Source: Pyropia haitanensis (lineage: Eukaryota; Rhodophyta; Bangiophyceae; Bangiales; Bangiaceae). From it: a stretch of DNA of 64,000 nt. The notes beneath the pieces are model-generated. The model was not told the DNA's origin. It did no database searches and saw only the letters and a program-made list of their open reading frames with translations. Made by a program: the position numbers and the translations under genes. The first letter of the stretch is position 1, and every line of letters starts with the position of its first letter. The stretch is from the NCBI GenBank assembly GCA_008729055.1, contig SDUX01000001.1:2767206-2831205 (forward strand), written 5' to 3'. Below, one piece after another: positions 21,637 through 31,381 of this stretch.

Positions 21637-22524
21637 CTAAAACGACTTGCGGCGACGCAGCTGCCCATCCACGCTCAACGGGTTCACCTCTGCGCGGATG
21701 AGGCTGAAGAGCCCCGACATGATGGACAGCGTCTGCACGCACTCAAACCGCATCACGTCGCGGGTGTAGGCGGCGTAGGCCGAGTCGCCGAGCACAGACC
21801 AAAACGGGGTGGCTGCCACCGACGAGGCTGCAAAAACCGCCATGAGCGCCACCGCCGCGGCGCGGGTGCGGAAGCCCGCCGCGACGGCCACGACGAGTGG
21901 GAGGGTGAGCGCCCCGCCCCGCGGGCCGAGCGTCACAAACGCCTCGAGGCCGAGGGCGGCGAGGAGGACCCGGCTGCCCAGCGAAACGCGCGCCGCCGCC
22001 GCGGCCGCCGCGCCCGCCGTCGGCGCGGGGAGGCCCGGCAGCGGGCTGCGGCCGGCCGCCAGCCGCTTGGTCGCGGGGATGAGCGCGAGCGCCGCGGCGA
22101 GGCACGCGTTGCGGAGGAGGAAGCCGGCGTTGCCGCTCGTGACGGGCGCGTGTCGCCCGTACGCGAGCTGCTGGTAGAGCACCAGCCCGAGGAGCACCCT
22201 CACCGCCCCGTCCTCGGTGGCTGGCGCCAGCAGCGCCGCGGCGCCTCCCAGACCCGCGGCCGTGGCGAGGCCAATGAGAGTGCCCGCGACGGCGGCGGGG
22301 ACGCCCAGCTCCGACTGGTAAAAGTAGAGCTGCGCGTCGGCCTGACAGAGAGTGCGGATGGCGTCCTCTACGAACGTCGCGCCCAGCAGCGCCTTGGTCA
22401 GCAGCGGCACGTGCGCTTGTACGACGCGGCGGGTGTGCGCCAGCTGCCGCACCACCAGCGAGCCCGTGTTGGAAGGGGGGTAGTCACACGAGGCGGCGCG
22501 CTTGAACAAGGCCCCCGCGTCCAT
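21637..22524 (-). CDS. SURF4: SURF4/Erv29 cargo receptor
   Basis: Multispanning receptor that recruits soluble cargo into COPII vesicles for ER-to-Golgi transport. 295 residues against about 270 in human. Family marks: LLTKALLGATFVEDAIRT near the N-terminus (matching the LISTFLEDGIR block), LLRNACLAAALALI, GSRVLLAALGLEAF, VVAVAAGFRTRAAAVAL and the end region RFECVQTLSIMSGLFSL. Six to seven hydrophobic segments fit the family. The C-terminus RRRKSF is a basic retrieval-type tail. I place the start at ATG 22524 (MDAGALFKRAA); an upstream ATG at 22605 would add a Pro/Leu-rich segment that looks like translated C/T leader. Single exon. Confidence 0.88.
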   Translation of the reverse strand: MDAGALFKRAASCDYPPSNTGSLVVRQLAHTRRVVQAHVPLLTKALLGATFVEDAIRTLCQADAQLYFYQSELGVPAAVAGTLIGLATAAGLGGAAALLAPATEDGAVRVLLGLVLYQQLAYGRHAPVTSGNAGFLLRNACLAAALALIPATKRLAAGRSPLPGLPAPTAGAAAAAAARVSLGSRVLLAALGLEAFVTLGPRGGALTLPLVVAVAAGFRTRAAAVALMAVFAASSVAATPFWSVLGDSAYAAYTRDVMRFECVQTLSIMSGLFSLIRAEVNPLSVDGQLRRRKSF

Positions 22525-23034
22525 GCTCCAAGGGGGGAGAGAGAGGTGGAGAAATCGGGGGAGAAGCGAGGTTGGAGGGAAGGGCGTGCTCAGCGTGGAC
22601 ACCACCGGAAGACGGGAGCTGCGGCGGGCGTGCGCAGGCGTTGCAGTATGGAGTGGCGCCAGTCGAGCAGATGGCAGTCAGCGCGTGGTGAGAGGGTAGA
22701 CGGCGGCGCTGACCTGAGATGGTACGCTAGTGCATCCCTCCGCAGCCGGCGGGCAGGCGGCCTCTATAGGCTCCCCCCTCCCAGCCGTGCGTCCCCCACC
22801 GCTGCACCGCCACGCCGTGTGGTGCAGCGCGGGCGCCCCGCGCGGTACGGTGCCGCGCGCCCCGACGCGAGCGCGGGGCCGCGGCTGCGCAGCGGCGGCG
22901 GCACGCCCCGCCCCCCCCCCCGGTCTGCGCCAGCCCCCAACGCATCGAGACCTCGGCCGCCCCCGTGGCCGGCCGCACCCCCACGCAAGGGGAAACACGG
23001 AGGCTGAGGCGGGGCAGGGGTGCCGCCGCCGCTT

Positions 23035-23069
<35 letters not shown>

Positions 23070-23963
23070 GCCACCGTCCCCACTGCAACTGCTACCGCTG
23101 CCACCACTGCCGCCGCACCGCCCTGGCGGTGCGCCGCAGAGGGCGGGCGCGTGGTGGGGGGGGGAGCAACGCCCCAAACGGCGGCGGCGGGTGCGGGTGG
23201 GCGGCGCCGCCGCGTGCGGGGCCAGTGGCGCGTGCGGCGGGGGGCGAGCAGGCACCCCCCGCTCTGTCTCGTTCGGTCTCTGTTCGTTTCTGCTTGCGGC
23301 GCGGGGGGAGCAGGGAATGGGGTGGGGAGGGGACCACGCAACCCTTCATGCGGCTCGGATCAGCGACCGTGAGAGCCGGGAGGGGTGGGGGGTGCCGCAT
23401 GCTCGATCCGTCGTCGGCCCGTCCCGGTACACTTCCCAAATCTGCCGCGGTTTGGCTGAATCAACTGGAAAGTGTGTACATACGGACGGACCGAGGTGCG
23501 GTGAATTGCATCCAGTTTCGCCCGGCGGCCCCCGCCCACTGCCGGCGAGTCGGCACGCGCGGCGGTGTGGGACAGGGCGTTCCTGGCACACACCGTCCCC
23601 GGCTGTGAGGCGCTGGGTAGGCCAGCGGTGGCGCGGCGGGAGAATGTCCACAGCCAGAGGTGTCCTGCCGGGGCGCGCTTGAAGAAAGGAGAAAGGTACA
23701 GCCGGGAAGGCCACGGCGGCGTCCAGAGGGGCTTGCTGCGTGTAGGGCGCCAGGGAAACAAGACGGGGATGGGTGCGCGCATGGACGGCGGGGCTAGCCG
23801 TGGACCCGACACACAAAACGGATACATCCTCAAAAGACAGCTCCCCTATCTGGCTCAGCGTGACACGACCCCTGCGCGCAAGCCAGACCAACCGCTCGCC
23901 CGCCAACATCCCTACCCACGCACAGCCAAAGAGGAGACACAAAAAAAAAAAAAAACCGGCAAC
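22525..23963. other. Intergenic upstream of SURF4
   Basis: A C/T-rich leader (sense strand) immediately upstream of SURF4, a (gcc)n run at 23025-23070, C and G homopolymers, and an A15 run at 23941-23955 just past the stop of the USP gene. No gene seen. Confidence 0.5.
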
Positions 23964-26900
23964 CTAGCCACCCACAATGGGTGGTGGCAACAGCTGGCTT
24001 TTCCGCGTGTAGAAGAGGAGGTAGGCTTGCCGCCGGAGCACGGCGGCCGGCTGTACATCGGTCACAATGTTGTCGTCACAGGTGGCCCAAGCGTCCGCGG
24101 CCGGTCGGGGTGGCTGCGCCCCATCGCCAGCCGCAGTGCCGCCGTGGGGTGCGCCCCGCGAGGCCGCAGCAGTGCTCGGCACCGCGGCCGCCGCGGCGCC
24201 AGCCGGGGGCCCCAGGGGGGAGGACGCCACAACTCCCGCGTGGACCTCGGCCGCGTGGCTCCGCCGCACATCCACAATGTAGTGACCGCCCGCCGTCTCG
24301 CGACCTACATGGGTCACAACGCCGGTCAGCGCGTACGCACGGTGGTCCGTGGCGGGGGCCACCGAGATGGAGCTCAGCAGCCCCGGCTCGACGTAGAGCG
24401 TCTCGGTGAAATCAATGGCCCGACCGATTTTGGTCAGCGCCCCGGTCGCCGCGTTGTGCGCAAAGCGCTTGAGGTGGAGGATGAGCACCTGCGGCAACCG
24501 GTCCAGTGTCACGTGCTTGCGTGCTTCCACCGCCTGACGAGTGGACTCCGACGTGAACCCCTCGAGGGCCTCGGGCTCAAAGTAGAGACGCAGCGCGTCG
24601 CGCAGGCCCCGCACAAGCCCCCCCCGGTCCACATCCAGCTGCAGGCACAGAAAGGGCTCCCGTGTCACCGACGACGCGCCGTCGCGGCGGATGAGCTCGC
24701 TGCGGAGGGTACCCCCAAAGATGGACGTCACAACCGACTGGGCAAACTCGCCAGCCGAACGCACCACCACGGCGGTGCGGCCACCGCGACCCACCTCGGA
24801 CCAGCCCACGTCCGACCCGCTCGTCTCGGTGCCGCTTGCAGCCTTGGTCAGCGCATCCCCACCAGCGCTGCCAGCTGCCTCACCGTCGGACACCACACGG
24901 GGTGCGGCGATGAGCGCCACCAGCTCCTCGTGCAGCGCGTTGAGCACGTGAGTGAGAAACTCCTGTGCATCCTCCTGGGAGCCCCGCGCCATAAGGTCCC
25001 GCACCGCAGCCCCTTCATCCCGTATTCTGCGCCCCAGCTGGCCCCGTGCGCCACTCACACCGCCGCCATCTGTCCCTGAAGATGGGCCGGCTGCCGGTAG
25101 TGCGTCGTACAAGTAGTCTGGCAGCAGCGGCTCACATGGGATCACCCGGCGCGTAGAGTTGGCCACAGCTCCTTTGGGAGCAGCGGCCCCCGCCTCAGCA
25201 AGCTTGCCCTTGGCCCGCTTCACAGCAGGGGTACCCAGCGCCACGCCGCCGTCGGCAGGGCCTCCTTGACTGCCGTTACTGGCCCAGCCCGAGGGGGGCG
25301 GCGGGAGCGACGCAGGTGACGGACTCCGCGTGGACGCCCGGGCCTTGGCAACACTGCTTTCGCTACCCTCTGCAGAATTCTTGGTGACTGGGTCAGCGCT
25401 CGACACACTGGTAGTGCCAGACACGCTGGTGGTGTTGCCAGACACGCTGGCGGGGGAACCCGCCTTGGACCCAGTCGCCACCTCGTTCGGTAATTTGCGG
25501 GCAGCCGCCATCGGCTCCGCGGGCGCCGAAGCATCAGCCTGGGTCTCCGTCTCCTCCTCATCGTCATCATCGTCGTCGTCGGCGCTCAGGTAGCGGCCGC
25601 TGGGACGGTACGCAACGCCCCCAGCAGCAGAGGCGTCCGCGGTCGACGGCCCACCCCTGCGAGGAGCCCCAAAAGCATTGGCCTTCAGCTTGCCCGCATT
25701 GTTCATCTCGGCCGCGAGCCGCACAAATCGAGATAGCAACGGCGCGGTCGTGGGTGGTAGCACCACCTCGGGCGCGTCGAGCGCACGCAAAAAGATCCGA
25801 AATGGCCCGCACGCCATCAGTGCCTGCAGTACCACATTGGTGAAGCACGCATTGCCCACATTGACCAACCCCCGGGGCAGCCACGGCTCAGCAGCGGCAG
25901 CCATTAGTGCACCACGGGAGACGCGCAGCGCCGCCAGCTGTGCCCGCACAGCCGCCGCGGCGGTCCGGCCGCCAAACAGCACAGTTTCAGCCGCCGTCGC
26001 GGCAGCCTCATCCGCCACCACAAGCGGCCGGCCCGTAGACCACGCCGACGAAGGTGGCAGCGATACAGACGGCGAGCTGCGCAACGGGAGCGATGGGCTC
26101 CGAGACACCGTCGCTGACGACGCCTGGGGAGCGGAAGGGGAGGAGGCCGCCGCTGACGCCGCCGCCGTGGCAGACGCGCTGCTGGCAGCGGCAATGGCGG
26201 CCCACGACCGGGGCGCTCCACCCGCCGCCGCGGCCTTGGGCGTACCCGGGGCGGGAGCGGGGGCGGTCGCTGGTATTGTTGCGCTCGTGGATGGGGAAGC
26301 AGCAGCGCCAGAGGGTGAGACGGCAGTGACAGCAGGCGGCACCGTCGCAGCCAGCACGGGAGTCGACGGCGGGTTCTGCGACGATGCGACGCTGCTGGTC
26401 GTGCTGCTGGGGTAGGCTACCCTGCTGGAGGCCGACAAGTCAATGGTTGCCACCGGGGGGGTTCCGTTAGGGAGCGCACCGTTGGATGTAGGCCCACCAC
26501 CCTCTCTTGCCGGCACCGCCAGATGCCGAGGGGATGGGGGGAGGGAAGCGGCAGCCCGGGCGTCAGGCGCCAGTGGTCTTGACAGCAGAGCGGGCCTCGG
26601 GGGTTGTTGTGGCGGTGCGACCACAGGTGGGGTGGAGGGGGCGGTTGCAGGTGATCTTGGCAGAGGGGATGCCGCCACGTGGGGAGGTCGCCGAAGGGGA
26701 GAAGAGGGTGGTGCCGGTCGGGTTGACAAGTAGAGGACGGGGGTTGAGGGAGGCGCATCCAGTAATGAGCGCCATTGGGAGAGGGTATACGCGCCCAGGG
26801 AGAGGTCACCGCAGCGGAGGGGAGCCGCCAGCGGGGGCCTGCCAGAGGTGGGTCTGGGTCGTGGGCCGCCCCCATCCCCACTTCGTGGCCGATTCGTCAT
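23964..26900 (-). CDS. Ubiquitin-specific protease, USP10/Ubp3-like
   Basis: Cysteine deubiquitinase of the USP (C19) family. About 978 residues from ATG 26900. The first 330 residues are Pro/Ser/Ala-rich and disordered. The catalytic domain opens with the Cys box LVNVGNACFTNVVLQALMACGPF, which closely resembles USP10/Ubp3. QEDAQEFLTHVLNALHEEL follows, then a long insert rich in Ser/Ala, LPQVLILHLKRF, and the His box GRETAGGHYIVDV. Toward the C-terminus come WATCDDNIVTDV and AYLLFYTRK, which supply the third catalytic residue and the final strand. Cys and His are intact, so the enzyme should be active. The frame continues upstream to 27191 but that part looks like leader or a 5' intron and contains a T11 sense tract. 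USP10-type proteins are known for trafficking and stress functions; the role here is inferred. Confidence 0.9.
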   Translation of the reverse strand: MTNRPRSGDGGGPRPRPTSGRPPLAAPLRCGDLSLGAYTLSQWRSLLDAPPSTPVLYLSTRPAPPSSPLRRPPHVAASPLPRSPATAPSTPPVVAPPQQPPRPALLSRPLAPDARAAASLPPSPRHLAVPAREGGGPTSNGALPNGTPPVATIDLSASSRVAYPSSTTSSVASSQNPPSTPVLAATVPPAVTAVSPSGAAASPSTSATIPATAPAPAPGTPKAAAAGGAPRSWAAIAAASSASATAAASAAASSPSAPQASSATVSRSPSLPLRSSPSVSLPPSSAWSTGRPLVVADEAAATAAETVLFGGRTAAAAVRAQLAALRVSRGALMAAAAEPWLPRGLVNVGNACFTNVVLQALMACGPFRIFLRALDAPEVVLPPTTAPLLSRFVRLAAEMNNAGKLKANAFGAPRRGGPSTADASAAGGVAYRPSGRYLSADDDDDDDEEETETQADASAPAEPMAAARKLPNEVATGSKAGSPASVSGNTTSVSGTTSVSSADPVTKNSAEGSESSVAKARASTRSPSPASLPPPPSGWASNGSQGGPADGGVALGTPAVKRAKGKLAEAGAAAPKGAVANSTRRVIPCEPLLPDYLYDALPAAGPSSGTDGGGVSGARGQLGRRIRDEGAAVRDLMARGSQEDAQEFLTHVLNALHEELVALIAAPRVVSDGEAAGSAGGDALTKAASGTETSGSDVGWSEVGRGGRTAVVVRSAGEFAQSVVTSIFGGTLRSELIRRDGASSVTREPFLCLQLDVDRGGLVRGLRDALRLYFEPEALEGFTSESTRQAVEARKHVTLDRLPQVLILHLKRFAHNAATGALTKIGRAIDFTETLYVEPGLLSSISVAPATDHRAYALTGVVTHVGRETAGGHYIVDVRRSHAAEVHAGVVASSPLGPPAGAAAAAVPSTAAASRGAPHGGTAAGDGAQPPRPAADAWATCDDNIVTDVQPAAVLRRQAYLLFYTRKSQLLPPPIVGG

Positions 26901-27705
26901 GACTGGGGCCCACGGCGATGAATAGGAAGAGCCAGGTACTCGGCAGGAAGAGGTAAAAGGGAGAACAAGCGCCTCCACACACCCCGGTCGACAACAAAAA
27001 AAAAAACGGGTGCGCACGTGCGCCGCGTCACGGTCGGGGTGGTGTCGTAGAGGGCGGCGGCGCGCGACAAGACTCTCACCCACTCGGCAACGGGGCGGTG
27101 TACAATCGGCAGTGCGAGTACGTCTGCTCACCAACATGAAACGAGGATAACAAAGGTGGGAGGGGCGACCGTACAGGGATGCGCCGGTCAAGTGCGCGGC
27201 GGAGTCGGCCAGACGACGGGGTGGAGAAGGTCAACGGCGTGTGCGGGACTGCGGCGTTCGTCCTCGGTGGTCGTGGGGCTTTGCTTTGCCACGGAAGAGG
27301 CCGTCGACGCACGCGAAAGTCGTTCAAGCTGGAAGTGGTCCCCATGTTCAGGCACCATGGTAGATTCGGACCTCTCGCCCACGTAGTGCCTCGGACCATC
27401 CCGCAGTGCCCACGGACGACTGTGTTAAATGACTGTAATTACTATCTGTGGGAGCGTGGCACACAACCTGCTGTCGTCGAGGATGGACTGTATGGTACAG
27501 AACACGTGGCGATAGCCGCTCTCTCGATGGCAGCTCTCTCCGTGGGGGCTACACAATGCCGATATCATACGAGAGCGCTCTCGTTCTTGCCTTGCGGCAC
27601 CCTCCCACGGACAAGTCGGGGAGGAGTGAGCGTGCATCGTTTTGAGGAGAATCGCGACAAGGCTCGACGAGCCGCAGCACGTACTCTCCAACACAGGCAA
27701 TTGAG
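26901..27705. other. Intergenic between USP gene and the next minus-strand gene
   Basis: Contains an A11 run (26996-27006; sense-strand T for the USP gene) and a stretch of average GC at 27360-27720. No gene or tRNA seen. Confidence 0.5.
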
Positions 27706-28126
27706 TCACAGGGAAGCAGCGCCGTGGTCCCCCAACGACTGTGTGTCTATTGTCGGCGGCGGCGGCGGCGGTGGCGGCCGCGGGGGCGGCAGCGGTGGCG
27801 ACGACGACGCTGCTGCTCGCGCCGCTCGTCGTCGCTCGTTGGACGCCCGCGCCGCCGCCCGATTGCGCATGACCCGTGCGCGCACCACCGGGTCTGTAAT
27901 GCCTGCCAGGTCTACGGGCCGCCGACGCCGGCCGCCCGTCGGTGGCGGTGCGGGCGTGCCCGCAACGCCGCCAGCCGCGCACGTGGCCGCCGTGGCGCCA
28001 GCCGTCACCCCTGCGCCGACCGCTGTCGCCGCCACGGCTACCCAAATGGGCTGGCCGGCCGTCACCAGGGGGGCGACACCAGCAGGGGCGCCCGCGCGCC
28101 CAGCGACCACCAGTGGACCACCCACC

Positions 28127-28157
<31 letters not shown>

Positions 28158-29354
28158 GCGCGGGCGCGGGCGCGGGCGCGAGCGGCAGCAACCGCCGGCG
28201 GCGGACGGGCGCCGCCCCCCCCCTGCTGTCGTCCTCCGATGCGGGTGGCCGGACCACCCGCAGCCGTGCCGGCTGCACAGACAGGCACGAGAGGGTGAGG
28301 GTGCTGAGCCGGTGGATGGCGGAGCGCGAGCTCGGCTCCACCGATAGCACCGTCAGCGGGCAGGTGCCACCGTCGGCGCCAGCAGCCGCGTCGCGGCCTG
28401 CCACGGGCGGGCCCGCCACCCCAAACGTGCTCGCCACGAGCGACAGGTCCCGAAAGTGGCGCACCGGGTCGGCGGCGCCGCCGGCCGCAACCGCCCCTTC
28501 GGCGATTGCCCTCAGGGCAGCGTCATACGGCTCTGTCCGCTGCATGAGGGAGCTGAGGCGGGACACCAGCGTCGGCAGCTGCCCGTCGTCCGCAGTGTGT
28601 GACGGCGGGGAGCCAGCGTCAGCGTTGGCCTCCACCCGCCGCCCCCCCCCGGACGGCCGTCCAAACACTGACACGGTCCACTCCAGGTCGGCTGCACAGC
28701 CCGTTGTATGAGAGACTATCACCGCCCTCCCGTCAGAGCGGGGGGTCAGCGTGAGAAGCTCTCCCGTGGAGGAGTCAAACACAAAGCGGCCGACGCGACC
28801 GAAAAAGGCCGTGTCGCCCAGCTCGCTGCTCCCTATCACGTCGTTCACCAGCACATCCATGACAATGGCGCCGAAGACGTAGCTTCCGTCGGTGGCGAGC
28901 GGCACAGACGCGCTCGACAATAGGGCGATACGCGCGCCGAGGGTACCCCCCTGCACGATGTCCGCCGCGCCGGCCACATCCCATGGCTTCACGACCCCAC
29001 CGCCGCCGCCGACGCCATCACCGCCGCCGCCGCCGCCGCCATCACCGCCGCCGCCGCCGTCGCTGCTGCTGCGGCCGCTGCCGCCACGGTTGCCGCTACT
29101 CTGCGGCGCCCCCCCCCCCCCCCGGCCAGTGCCCGGTGGTCCGAGTCGAGGTACACCGCAGACCGCAAGGACGCGGGTATGGTGCCGCCCAGCAGTTCCG
29201 CGTCCGTCACGTGCCGGCCGCGGGCCGCGGGGAGGGCCGGCGAGAGCGGCGCGAGCCACGCGCGCGCCGCCGCGGAGCGGCGGAGGGGGCCAAACTCGGG
29301 CAGCGCCTCGGCCTCGGCAGGGCGTATGGGGCCCAGCCGCGGGGGGGGGAACAT
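27706..29354 (-). CDS. Unknown protein with C-terminal bZIP-like basic region
   Basis: Not recognised as a whole. From ATG 29354 an ordered N-terminal stretch (LGPIRPAEAEALPEFGPLRRSAAARAWLAPL...HVTDAELLGGTIPASLRSAVYLDSD) runs to a run of about 13 Cs at 29110-29122. The frame changes there, and the protein continues through a Gly/Asp tract and a folded-looking region with TGELLTLTPRSDGRAVIV and further ordered segments. An Ala-Pro repeat follows. Near the C-terminus is DPVVRARVMRNRAAARASNERRR, which follows the bZIP basic-region pattern N-x(3)-A-x(2)-S. It is followed by Ala, Ser and Pro runs with no leucine heptads, so a working zipper is not visible. It may be a divergent nuclear factor, or the zipper may lie in an unrecognised exon. 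A C/T leader precedes the chosen ATG. Length about 549 residues if the run is corrected. Confidence 0.6.
28130..28192. repeat. gcgggc hexanucleotide repeat (Ala-Pro coding)
   Basis: About ten units of gcgggc/gcgagc on the plus strand. On the minus strand they encode the Ala-Pro repeat of the unknown protein. Confidence 0.8.
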
Positions 29355-30876
29355 GATGGCATGGGGGGTTGGAGAGGGGCGGGGGGGGGTGTGGGAAGAA
29401 GGAAGTGGCAGGGGGGAGGGGGAACCAGGACGGGGAAGGACCGGGGCGCGGGGTCGGCGTTGGTGTCGCGCGCCACCCGCCCGCGTCACGGTCGCCTGGC
29501 AAACGACGCCGCCCGACTCGAGGCGACTGTGGGTGTCGGACGTACTGGTGCCGCTGGCACACGTGGCAGAGAGCATCACAGACACGACAGCTCCGACGTG
29601 AGAGGCGGTTGATACTGGCTGATTGCAACTGCCCAGTGACGTACTTAATGCCCCAAAGAAGGGTAAATAGATCTGCAGACTCTCCGACGGCCGGCTTTCT
29701 TCCCAGCAGTATCTCGGGAGGTCACCGACTGAGCGCCCCCGAGACGCTTGCACGCGCCGACGGCGGCCCGGAAGCGCAGGTCCCCACCCAGAACGGATCA
29801 CGGGCCGCCCGTCCCAGCCGTCCCACCCCCCCCCGCCACGCCAAACGGGCTACGCCAACGCCCGGCACGCGCGCGCCGGCGTGGCGCCAACCACCGCCAC
29901 GCCGCGGCGCGAGGCCACGCGCGCGGTGCATCCGCCGCCACCGCGGGACCGCGATCGCGGGGGGGGCGCGGGTGGCGGGAAGCGCGGCCGTCCCGCCGCC
30001 GCCGCGTCGGCGGCGGCGGACCCCGCCTCCGACCGCCGTCCCACGTGCAGCGCCCCCGCCGGGCGCGAAACGGTCGGCCGCGGGCGCACGCGGCGCGGCC
30101 CTCTCCGGGGCGACCCCAACCCCGCTCCCTCCCGCCCCCCGGCCGTTTTGGTATGGCCGTCACCCCCACCAGCTGCTCTTCCCGCCACGCCGTGCCCCCC
30201 CGCCGCCGCCGCCCCCGCCGCCGCCGCTGTCACAGGCGCGCGCGCCGGCAATCCTCCCCACCTGATCCCCCCCCCCCCCCCCACCCCCCCCGTCGCGAGC
30301 GTACGCACACACGCACCCTTCCACCCCCCCCCCCTCACCCACCGCTACCGCCACCGCCACCGACGCTGCCAACCGGGACCGCCGCCGCCACTGCTACCGC
30401 CGCCGCCACAATGGGCGCGGCGGCGGTGGGTGCGGCGGCCGTGCGGCGCCGGCGGGTGCGCTGTCCCCGCACGCCCATCTCGGTACGTGGCGCGCGGGAG
30501 CGCGGGAGGGGGCGGGGTGGGGAGGGGCAGCGGCGCCGCCCGCGGGGGCACGTATAAGCGGCAGTCGGCGCTGGGCCGCCGGCGGCTCGCCGCCGCAGCG
30601 CCCGCCTGCACAATTGGCGCCGCCGTCGACGTGACGCCTCCCCCCCCCCACGCTCCCCCGCGCTTCCACCCTCCTCCCGCCGCTTCGCCGCGGCTGCCTT
30701 CCGCGCAGGCACGCCCTCGCGTTCCGGTGCCACCCCGCTCACTCCATCACGCCAGCGGTTGTACGTGCTCCCCGTGCGCGGTCGTCTTGGCTGTCTTGGT
30801 CTTCCCTCTGTCCCTGTCCCGCCCCGTTCCCCTCGCCCCTCCTTCCTGCCTTCCCTGGACCCCGTGGCGACCCACC
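29355..30876. other. Divergent intergenic region upstream of DP
   Basis: 1.5 kb between the minus-strand unknown gene and DP. It holds the C/T leader of the minus-strand gene (29360-29450), a GC-rich low-complexity stretch, a TATA-like cgtataagc at 30549-30557 on the DP sense strand, and the strongly pyrimidine-rich DP leader (30780-30870). Open frames on both strands are GC-driven and I do not call them genes. Confidence 0.5.
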
Positions 30877-31347
30877 ATGACCATCCACCATCCACCCCCG
30901 ACACCCCCGTGGGGCAACACCCTCTCCCCCGTCACCCCAACCGCCATGCCCTACCCCTTCCCGGACATGGCCGGCGGCGGCCTCGGCTGTCCGTCCACCG
31001 CCGCCGCTGCCGCCGCAGCTACGGGGACTCCACCCATGGTTGCCGCGGCGACCGTTCGTGGCGGGCCCGCGCCGGCCGACGGCGGCGGGTTTGTCGGCAC
31101 GCCCGCGGCAAGCGGGGACCCCCACGGCTGCTCCTCGGCTGCCGCTGCCGCCGCCGCCGCTGCCGGTGACGCCCACCTCGGCGACGCGTCGGCCGCCGCG
31201 GCGGCGGCCGCCGCGCCGCCATGGACGGTGCTGCCGCCGCCGTGCAAGCCCCCCCCCCCGGCGGGTGGGGCGGCACCCCTGCGGCGGCCGTCGGCTGCGG
31301 CAGCAGTGGTAGAGGCGCGGCAGGTCATGGTGGTGGCGGCGGCGGTG

Positions 31348-31381
<34 letters not shown>

